NCBI GenBank assembly: GCA_002389705.1
Contig: DGQJ01000111.1
Span: 1 to 5,432, forward strand
Origin: Bacteroidales bacterium UBA4417
GTDB taxonomy: Bacteria > Bacteroidota > Bacteroidia > Bacteroidales > UBA4417
Direction of reading: 5' to 3'
Length of the DNA stretch: 5,432 nt
The position numbers and the translations under genes were made by a program. Shown here piece by piece: positions 1 through 5,432 of the stretch (position 1 is its first letter; the number at the start of each line of letters is the position of its first letter). The notes beneath the pieces are model-generated. The model was given only the letters and a program-made list of their open reading frames with translations. It was not told the origin of the DNA and ran no database searches.

Positions 1-361
1 CGAAAACTGGAACCTGCCAGGCATTGAAACACAGGTTGGTGATTACCTGCAAACTATTGATGCACTTTCGTTCGATAAAAACACATACGTAGTGGTAGTA
101 ACCCACCAGCATGAATACGACGAGAAAGTGCTTGCCGCCTGTGTAGGACGCGACTATGCATACCTGGGCATGATAGGCAGCAAACGCAAAGTAGCTGAGA
201 TCCGTAAAAAAGCCATCGAAACCCATCATGTATCACCGGAAACGCTTGATAAAGTCGATATGCCCATTGGTATTCCTTTTGCTGCCGAAACTCCGGCCGA
301 AATAGCCATCAGCATCATTGCCAAAATGATAGATGTAAAAAACACCCTTAAAAAATCATGA
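1..361 (+). CDS. xdhC: XdhC-family molybdenum cofactor insertion chaperone, C-terminal part (5'-truncated)
   Basis: This is the 3' end of a gene whose start lies upstream of the window; the frame is open from base 2 and gives 119 residues before the TGA at 359-361. The visible part matches the C-terminal Rossmann-like domain of XdhC/CoxI proteins: a hydrophobic strand VVVVTH followed by HEYDEKVL, the glycine motif YLGMIGSKRKV, and the end motif PIGIPFAAETPAEIAISI. In Rhodobacter, XdhC binds molybdenum cofactor in the cytoplasm, supports its sulfuration and inserts it into the large subunit of xanthine dehydrogenase. It overlaps the next gene by 4 bases, so it probably serves the enzyme encoded directly downstream. 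Its place before the structural genes differs from the Rhodobacter xdhABC order. The family also serves other molybdenum hydroxylases, so the partner is inferred from position. An internal ATG at 92 is not the true start, because domain sequence continues upstream of it. Note that E. coli 'XdhC' is a different protein (an FeS subunit). Confidence 0.9.
   Translation, partial: ENWNLPGIETQVGDYLQTIDALSFDKNTYVVVVTHQHEYDEKVLAACVGRDYAYLGMIGSKRKVAEIRKKAIETHHVSPETLDKVDMPIGIPFAAETPAEIAISIIAKMIDVKNTLKKS
358..361 (+). other. ATGA stop/start overlap, xdhC-xdhA
   Basis: The ATG of xdhA (358-360) overlaps the TGA of xdhC (359-361). The upstream bases are A-rich (run of six A at 350-355 region) and contain no recognisable Shine-Dalgarno sequence. 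Initiation by ribosomes terminating on xdhC is therefore the likely mechanism, and the overlap supports this ATG as the real start. Confidence 0.75.
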
Positions 362-1806
362 GCGAATCAAGGGATACAATACAGTTCGTGCTGAACGACA
401 AGATAGTAACAGTAGATTTTAACGCCCATCCTGAATTAAAACCAACAACCACCGTACTCAATTATCTTCGTTCCTTTCCTTTTCACAAAGGCGTTAAGGA
501 GGGCTGTGCCGAAGGCGACTGCGGTGCCTGTACCGTGGTAATTGCTGAAAACCAGGAAGGGAAGCTCAGGTATAAAACCATCGACAGTTGCCTGGTTTTC
601 CTGCCCATGATTCATGGCAAACAGCTTATTACTGTTGAAAGCCTGGCCGATAAAGATGTACTTCATCCCGTGCAGCAGGAAATGGTAAACCACAACGGAA
701 GCCAGTGCGGGTATTGCACTCCCGGCATCGTGATGTCGCTGTTCGGTCTGTATAAAAACCATCATAAACCGGAAAGAGAAGTTATTGAAGATGCGCTAAC
801 CGGTAATCTTTGCCGTTGCACAGGCTACAAGCCCATTATAAAAGCTGCCGAACATGCCTGTTCCTGCATGGATACCGACAAATTTAAACTTCACGAAAAA
901 AAAATCTGCAACCTGCTTGATGAAATAAACCGTGACCGCTCGCCCCTCGAAATTGAAACTTCCGCTCAAAAATATTACAAGCCATTAAAACTGGCTGATG
1001 CCCTGGCTATAAGAAATAAATTTCCATGTGCGCTTATTATCAGCGGTGCCACCGATTCGGCTTTGCGACAGACTAAAAAACACGAGATTCTATCCGAAAT
1101 TCTTGATATTTCGGATGTTAGTGAACTTAAATATTTTGTTGAAGATCAGCAAGGTTACAAAATCGGTGCCGGGCTATCACTCGAAAATCTCAAGTCTCTT
1201 TCCGTTGAAAAGCTCCCTGCAATCCATCAAACACTTAAAATCTTCGGATCGTTGCAAATCCGAAACCTGGCAACCCTTGGCGGGAATATTGGTTCGGCAT
1301 CGCCTATTGGCGACATGCTGCCGCTGATGCTGGCATACAAAGCAAAGGTTAAGTTGCAATCCGTAACCTTCGACCGCACTATCCGCATGGACGAATTTAT
1401 AAAAGGCTACCGTTCAACCAATTTACGGCCTAACGAACTGATTTCGGCAGTTCATATTCCAAAACCCGAACCTGGAACCATTATCAGATCCTATAAAGTA
1501 TCGAAACGCAAAGACCTGGATATTTCGACCGTAAGCGGCGGTTTTTCGCTGCGGCTCGAAAACGGTACCGTGAAAGAAATTATTCTCGCTTTTGGTGGGA
1601 TGGCTGATATGCCCAAACGTGCCACTGATACCGAAAAACATCTTGTTGGCAAACCTTGGACACGGCCAAACGTGGAATACGCCATGAAAATTCTGGCCGG
1701 CGAATTTTCGCCGCTGAGCGATGCCCGTGCGGGATCTGAATACCGCAACCTGGTTGCCCGCAATCTTCTTTTAAAATTTTACGCTGAAACAACTTCCGGG
1801 CTATGA
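358..1806 (+). CDS. xdhA: Xanthine dehydrogenase small subunit, [2Fe-2S] and FAD domains
   Basis: This 482-residue protein is the electron-transfer subunit of a bipartite xanthine dehydrogenase: it takes electrons from the Mo centre through two [2Fe-2S] clusters to FAD, where NAD+ is reduced. Domains in order: a plant-ferredoxin-like cluster domain (about 8-95) with ligands C50, C55, C58 and C78; a helical cluster domain (about 100-165) with C117, C120, C152 and C154 in the motifs CGYCTPG and CRCTGY; a linker with extra cysteines (C168, C170, C184); an FAD-binding domain (about 205-375) with SGATD at 229-233 and IRNLATLGGNIGSASPIGD at 301-319; and a C-terminal CO-dehydrogenase-flavoprotein-type domain from about 377, opening with KVSKRKDLDIS. 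All eight cluster ligands are present. Length is close to Rhodobacter XdhA (about 460 residues). The protein is cytoplasmic; no signal peptide is seen. It overlaps both neighbours by 4 bases, so it is translated from one operon with xdhC and xdhB. The fused FeS/FAD layout is unlike the split E. coli enzyme. Confidence 0.96.
   Translation: MSESRDTIQFVLNDKIVTVDFNAHPELKPTTTVLNYLRSFPFHKGVKEGCAEGDCGACTVVIAENQEGKLRYKTIDSCLVFLPMIHGKQLITVESLADKDVLHPVQQEMVNHNGSQCGYCTPGIVMSLFGLYKNHHKPEREVIEDALTGNLCRCTGYKPIIKAAEHACSCMDTDKFKLHEKKICNLLDEINRDRSPLEIETSAQKYYKPLKLADALAIRNKFPCALIISGATDSALRQTKKHEILSEILDISDVSELKYFVEDQQGYKIGAGLSLENLKSLSVEKLPAIHQTLKIFGSLQIRNLATLGGNIGSASPIGDMLPLMLAYKAKVKLQSVTFDRTIRMDEFIKGYRSTNLRPNELISAVHIPKPEPGTIIRSYKVSKRKDLDISTVSGGFSLRLENGTVKEIILAFGGMADMPKRATDTEKHLVGKPWTRPNVEYAMKILAGEFSPLSDARAGSEYRNLVARNLLLKFYAETTSGL
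1803..1806 (+). other. ATGA stop/start overlap, xdhA-xdhB
   Basis: The ATG of xdhB (1803-1805) overlaps the TGA of xdhA (1804-1806). No Shine-Dalgarno sequence is evident in the preceding 20 bases. Coupling would keep the two subunits near 1:1, which fits the (AB)2 architecture known for the Rhodobacter enzyme. Confidence 0.75.
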
Positions 1807-4118
1807 AAAAAACTGACCTGAAACACGACAGCGCCATAAAACATGTAGCCGGGAAGTCGGTATATGTTAATGATATAACCACACACCGGCAACTTGTCGG
1901 CAGAGTTGTTTACAGCCCGGTTGCCCATGCCCGCATCAGTTTGCTTGATATAAAAGCCGCGTTAAAACTGAATGGAATTGCCGCAATACTTACCAGCAAG
2001 GATATTCCCGGCGAAAACCAGATGGGCCCGGTAATTCACGATGAACTTTGCCTTGCTGATGATGAAGTTACGTTTATCGGACAAGCAATCGCCCTCATTG
2101 CCGCCGAAACCGAAGAAGCAGCACTCGCAGCCGAAAAGCTGATCCGTATAGAGTTCGAAGAATTGGAGCATATTCTTACTTTACAGGATGCCATTAAAAA
2201 GGACAACCTGATTACAGCTCCACGATGTATTGAAACTGGAAATGTTGAAGACGTTTTTAAATCGGCGCCGCACATCATCTCGGGCGAACTCGAAACCGGC
2301 GCTCAGGAACACTGGTATCTTGAAACTCAGTCGGCTCTTGCCATTCCCGGCGAAGGAAAAGAAATGCTGATTCATGCCTCGAGCCAGAATCCGGCCGAAA
2401 CACAGGCCATTGTTGCCGAAGTTTTGGGTATTTCGAAAAATGAAGTAGATGTTGAAGTACGACGAATGGGCGGAGGCTTTGGCGGAAAGGAAACGCAGGG
2501 CAACCATGTGGCTGCCTGGGCCGCCTTGCTTGCCAACGCAACACGAAGACCTGTGGGCATTCATCTTTTCCGCGACGACGACCAGAAAATGACCGGCAAA
2601 CGCCACCGTTTTCTGTCGAAATACCAGATCGCATTTAATGATGAGGGCAGAATTCTTGCCTATTCAGTCGAATTAAATTCCGATGCCGGAGCCGCCACCG
2701 ACCTAAGCCGTGCCATCCTCGAAAGGGCCATGCTTCATGCCGAAAATGCTTATTATATCCCTAATTGCAAAATTGTTGGCAAAGCCTACAAAACCAACCT
2801 GCCTTCAAACACAGCCTTCCGGGGTTTTGGTGGTCCACAGGGAATGGCTGTTATCGAAACTGCCATCGACCGCATGGCGCGCTATCTTAAAAAAGAGGCT
2901 TCAGAAATCCGCAAACTCAATTTTTACGGATTCAACAATAGAAATATTACGCCTTACGGAGAAACGATTTCGAATAACCATTTACACGTGATGTACGACC
3001 AATTGCTGGAGTCGTCGGGTTATGCGAACCGCAGGCATGAAATTGAAAAATTTAACCGCGAACACGAATTTATAAAACGTGGAATTGCACTTACTCCTGT
3101 AAAATTCGGAATCTCCTTTACCACCGCTTTCCTAAACCAGGCCGGGGCTTTGGTGCATATTTACACCGATGGAACCATTGCTGTAAATCATGGCGGTACT
3201 GAAATGGGGCAAGGTCTGAATACAAAAATACATGGCATTGCTTCCGCTGAGTTCGGTGTGTCGCCCGATTTTATCAAGGTGAACGTTACCAATACTTCAA
3301 AAGTCCCGAATACCTCTGCAACCGCCGCGTCATCAGGCAGCGACCTGAACGGAATGGCGGTGCAAAATGCCATCGGGAAACTGAAATTACGGCTTGCTGA
3401 TGTGGCTGTTGAAATGCTGAAAACCAGGCTGAATATCGACTCCATCGCCGCTGATCAGATCATTTTCGCCGAAAACTACATTTTTGCCGCATCACATCCG
3501 GAAGAAAAAATCGCTTTCCGCGAACTGGTAAATAAAGCCTACCTGAACCAGGTAAGCCTGAGCGCTACAGGCTTTTATAAAACGCCCGGCATATTCTACG
3601 ACCGCGAACTGGGCAAAGGAAATCCATTCTATTATTATGCTTATGGTATGTCGGTTTCTGAAGTGGAAGTGGATGTGCTTACCGGTGAATACAAACTTTT
3701 ACGCAGCGATATTTTACATGATGTGGGCGATTCGCTGAATGAGGAAATTGATATCGGCCAGGTTGAAGGCGGATTTATACAAGGCGTTGGCTGGGTTACT
3801 ACCGAAGAAATAAAGTGGGATAAAAACGGACATTTACTCACTCATTCGCCTGATACCTATAAGATTCCAACGGTGAACGATATTCCTGCCATTTTTAATG
3901 TTGAGCTTTTAAAAGGCTATCCCAACCAGGGTACTATCCGTAAAAGCAAAGCCGTGGGTGAGCCTCCGCTGATGCTGGCATTTTCGGTATGGCTGGCTAT
4001 AAAAGATGCCGTTTCGGCAGTCGGAAATCATGAATTTGAACCTCAGTTTTCGTTGCCCGCTACGGCTGAAGTGGTACTGGTAAGTATCGAAAAAATTAGA
4101 AAAAATATGAGTGCCTGA
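1803..4118 (+). CDS. xdhB: Xanthine dehydrogenase large subunit, molybdopterin-binding
   Basis: This 771-residue protein is the catalytic subunit that hydroxylates hypoxanthine to xanthine and xanthine to urate at a Mo-molybdopterin centre. Its length matches Rhodobacter XdhB (about 777). An N-terminal a/b hammerhead domain (about 15-125) precedes the two-part molybdopterin-binding region. By motif alignment with bovine XDH recalled from memory, the key residues are all present: Q195 (bovine Q767), E230 in GGGFGGKET (E802), R308 in LERAM (R880), R340 and F342 in AFRGFGGPQ (R912, F914), F439 in GISFTT (F1009) and the catalytic base E720 in KAVGEPP (E1261). Cofactor-contact segments GGTEMGQG (464-471) and NTSATAASSGSD (503-514) are intact. 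This set separates true purine hydroxylases from aldehyde oxidases and CO dehydrogenases, so the name is well supported. It follows xdhA with a 4-base overlap and pairs with it. No signal peptide or selenocysteine codon is seen; the protein should be cytoplasmic. Confidence 0.97.
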   Translation: MKKTDLKHDSAIKHVAGKSVYVNDITTHRQLVGRVVYSPVAHARISLLDIKAALKLNGIAAILTSKDIPGENQMGPVIHDELCLADDEVTFIGQAIALIAAETEEAALAAEKLIRIEFEELEHILTLQDAIKKDNLITAPRCIETGNVEDVFKSAPHIISGELETGAQEHWYLETQSALAIPGEGKEMLIHASSQNPAETQAIVAEVLGISKNEVDVEVRRMGGGFGGKETQGNHVAAWAALLANATRRPVGIHLFRDDDQKMTGKRHRFLSKYQIAFNDEGRILAYSVELNSDAGAATDLSRAILERAMLHAENAYYIPNCKIVGKAYKTNLPSNTAFRGFGGPQGMAVIETAIDRMARYLKKEASEIRKLNFYGFNNRNITPYGETISNNHLHVMYDQLLESSGYANRRHEIEKFNREHEFIKRGIALTPVKFGISFTTAFLNQAGALVHIYTDGTIAVNHGGTEMGQGLNTKIHGIASAEFGVSPDFIKVNVTNTSKVPNTSATAASSGSDLNGMAVQNAIGKLKLRLADVAVEMLKTRLNIDSIAADQIIFAENYIFAASHPEEKIAFRELVNKAYLNQVSLSATGFYKTPGIFYDRELGKGNPFYYYAYGMSVSEVEVDVLTGEYKLLRSDILHDVGDSLNEEIDIGQVEGGFIQGVGWVTTEEIKWDKNGHLLTHSPDTYKIPTVNDIPAIFNVELLKGYPNQGTIRKSKAVGEPPLMLAFSVWLAIKDAVSAVGNHEFEPQFSLPATAEVVLVSIEKIRKNMSA

Positions 4119-4163
4119 ATCATCTAAAAGCATATTCGCAAACTCAAAATATAGAACAGACAA
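4119..4163 (+). other. Short intergenic spacer xdhB-ygeY
   Basis: This 45-base AT-rich gap separates xdhB from the hydrolase gene. I see no hairpin followed by a T run, and no good match to the Bacteroidota -7 promoter motif TAnnTTTG. The stretch just before the ATG at 4164 is A-rich and lacks a Shine-Dalgarno sequence, as is usual for Bacteroidota. Read-through from xdhB is therefore the simplest expectation, but the spacer is long enough that a weak separate promoter cannot be excluded. Confidence 0.5.
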
Positions 4164-5351
4164 ATGAACGAATTACTCGAAAAAATCAACGAACTCTCAC
4201 ACAAGTACAGCGACTACACCGCTCAAAACCTTTCGAAACTGGTGAAGATAAAATCGACCAGCATGTACGAAAAAGATGTACAACTGGAACTGAAACGCCA
4301 GATGGAAGAAGCTGGTTTCGATGAAGTACGCATCGACGGACTTGGAAATGTTATTGGCCGCATTGGTAACGGAAAACGCATACTGGCTATTGATGGCCAC
4401 ATGGACACTGTGGATGTCGGCAATCCGGCTAACTGGACCTTTGATCCCTTTAGCGGTGAAATTAAAGATGGTTTTGTACACGGACGTGGAACTGTGGATC
4501 AGAAAGGCGGTCCGGCAGCGGCTGTTACCAGCGGGCGCATACTTAAAGAACTGGGTTTTGACCGCGACCTCACCGTGCTGGTTGTAGGAAGCGTAATGGA
4601 AGAAGACTGCGACGGCCTTTGCTGGAAATACCTGGTGGAAGAAGAAAATGTACGTCCCGATTACGCCATCAGCACCGAACCTACCAACCTCAATATTTAC
4701 CGTGGTCACCGCGGCCGGATGGAAATACTGGTTCGGTTTAAAGGACTTTCGTGCCACGGCAGCGCACCCGAACGGGGCAAAAATGCCATTTATATGGCTG
4801 CCCGTGCCGCCCTCGAAATTGAAAAACTGAACGAGCGACTGGGCACTGACGAATTTCTTGGTAAAGGTTCCGTAACTATTTCAGAAATAAAATCAGGTAG
4901 CCCATCACTTTGTGCTGTAGCCGATTACGCGCAATTCCACCTCGATCGCCGCCTTACCTGGGGCGAAACCAAGGAATCAGCAGTAGCTGAAATACAGGAA
5001 ATCATCAAAGACATGGATGCTACGGTTGAAGTGTTGTATTACGAGGAAGTTGCATATACCGGCCTGAAATACGGAATGGAGAAATATTACCCAACTTGGA
5101 AAATACCGGCAGAAGACAAGGTGGTAACAACCGGAGTTGAAGCGTTTACCGGACTTTTCGGTAAAGATCCGATTGTTGATAAGTGGACTTTTTCCACCAA
5201 CGGCGTAACCATAAACGGCTATTACGGAATCCCGATCATTGGTTTTGGCCCGGGCAACGAAATTTATGCCCATGCCCCCAACGAAAAAGTCCCGATAGAT
5301 CATCTGGAAACTGCGGCAGCTTTTTATGCGGCTTATGCCTTTTTAATCTAA
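4164..5351 (+). CDS. ygeY: YgeY-family M20 metallohydrolase (ArgE/DapE/ACY1-like)
   Basis: This 395-residue protein resembles E. coli YgeY (about 403 residues) along its full length, with shared stretches such as EEDCDGLCW, CHGSAPERG, DEFLGKG, DRRLTWGET, DKWTFSTNG and IGFGPG. It belongs to the M20 di-metal amidohydrolases. Expected metal and catalytic residues are visible: H79 and D81 (GHMDTVD), D112 (GTVDQKGG), general base E146 and ligand E147 (MEEDCDG), E172 (STEPTN) and H370 (YAHAPNE). The inserted dimerisation domain (about 185-300) carries H198 (SCHGS), the histidine that completes the active site across the dimer in relatives. Databases label the family 'selenium metabolism-linked hydrolase' from co-occurrence, not biochemistry. 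In E. coli it lies in a purine/urate cluster beside diaminopropionate ammonia-lyase (ygeX) and an ureido-processing gene (ygeW), which suggests hydrolysis of a ureido-amino-acid intermediate such as 2,3-diureidopropionate. That substrate is inference here. It lies 45 bases after xdhB on the same strand, probably in the same operon. No signal peptide is seen, so it should be cytoplasmic. Confidence 0.92.
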   Translation: MNELLEKINELSHKYSDYTAQNLSKLVKIKSTSMYEKDVQLELKRQMEEAGFDEVRIDGLGNVIGRIGNGKRILAIDGHMDTVDVGNPANWTFDPFSGEIKDGFVHGRGTVDQKGGPAAAVTSGRILKELGFDRDLTVLVVGSVMEEDCDGLCWKYLVEEENVRPDYAISTEPTNLNIYRGHRGRMEILVRFKGLSCHGSAPERGKNAIYMAARAALEIEKLNERLGTDEFLGKGSVTISEIKSGSPSLCAVADYAQFHLDRRLTWGETKESAVAEIQEIIKDMDATVEVLYYEEVAYTGLKYGMEKYYPTWKIPAEDKVVTTGVEAFTGLFGKDPIVDKWTFSTNGVTINGYYGIPIIGFGPGNEIYAHAPNEKVPIDHLETAAAFYAAYAFLI

Positions 5352-5365
5352 GTGAAATTGTATAT

Positions 5366-5432
5366 CCCCGGACTTCGGATTCCGGATTCCGGTTTCCGGA
5401 CTTCCGACTTCGATCTTCGGTCTTCGGTCTTC
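5366..5432. repeat. Degenerate heptanucleotide tandem repeat, running off the window end
   Basis: Starting 15 bases after the ygeY stop codon, the sequence can be cut into nine consecutive 7-base units plus 4 bases of a tenth, without any indel. In order the units are ccccgga, cttcgga, ttccgga, ttccggt, ttccgga, cttccga, cttcgat, cttcggt, cttcggt, then cttc. The consensus is roughly YTYCGGW, with C/G variation at the fourth and fifth positions. Units rich in TTCCGG lie on the left and CTTCGGT units on the right, a gradient typical of diverging tandem copies. The array is strongly strand-asymmetric (C and T on the + strand). The true right end is outside the window, so total length is unknown. 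Its position in an apparent intergenic region after an operon may link it to 3'-end or spacer functions, but I know no assigned function. Confidence 0.85.

Noticed and set aside
2181..2606. Antisense open frame (141 codons) opposite xdhB
   Set aside because: It overlaps the conserved Q195 to E230 molybdopterin region of xdhB, has no recognisable motifs and competes with another antisense frame over the same bases.
1803..4118. Alternative reading of the large subunit as an aldehyde oxidase, CO dehydrogenase or nicotinate hydroxylase
   Set aside because: The E230, R308, F342, F439 and E720 set matches purine hydroxylases, and the CO dehydrogenase active-site cysteine loop is not seen.
4197..4757. 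Long antisense open frame (186 codons) opposite ygeY
   Set aside because: It lies wholly inside a gene with strong family identity and intact active-site motifs. The translation resembles no family I know and has no start context; it is a by-product of the codon use of the sense gene.
5366..5400. Possible intrinsic terminator for the operon
   Set aside because: Short GC-rich dyads exist (CCGGA with TCCGG), but the stem is only 5 base pairs, no T tract follows, and the pairing is a by-product of the repeat. Not called as a terminator.
5352..5432. Open frame starting with GTG directly after the ygeY stop and running to the window end
   Set aside because: It translates the heptamer repeat into low-complexity sequence, and the other frames of the repeat are equally open. 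No family similarity supports it.

Overview
The window looks like a chromosomal piece from a Bacteroidota (Bacteroidales-like) genome. This is inferred from moderate, slightly AT-leaning composition, start codons preceded by A-rich DNA with no clear Shine-Dalgarno sequence, and a repetitive intergenic tail of a type I loosely associate with this phylum. No taxonomic marker gene is present, so the assignment is tentative.

Four genes lie head to tail on the + strand and fill almost the whole window. Bases 1-361 hold the 3' part of an XdhC-family molybdenum cofactor insertion chaperone. Bases 358-1806 encode the two-cluster [2Fe-2S]/FAD subunit of xanthine dehydrogenase (XdhA), and 1803-4118 its molybdopterin subunit (XdhB). 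Each junction between these three genes is a 4-base ATGA overlap, which indicates translational coupling. After a 45-base gap, 4164-5351 encodes an M20-type metallohydrolase of the YgeY family. The last 81 bases are non-coding and consist mostly of an in-phase heptanucleotide repeat that runs off the window end.

Together the genes describe purine oxidation. XdhA and XdhB form a Rhodobacter-type bipartite xanthine dehydrogenase. Hypoxanthine and xanthine are hydroxylated at the Mo centre in XdhB, and electrons pass through two [2Fe-2S] clusters to FAD and then NAD+ in XdhA. XdhC loads the sulfurated cofactor. All substrate-binding and catalytic residues known from bovine and Rhodobacter enzymes are present in XdhB, so a true purine substrate is well supported. 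The adjoining YgeY homologue belongs to a family found in anaerobic purine/urate degradation clusters (for example the E. coli xdhABC-ygeVWXY-hyuA region). The natural reading is that this locus feeds xanthine or urate into anaerobic, uricase-independent ring breakdown, although the other genes of that route are not in the window.

Most of the window is ordinary, well-conserved metabolism. The points most worth a second look are the xdh-ygeY linkage and the terminal heptamer array. I did not find a clearly new system.
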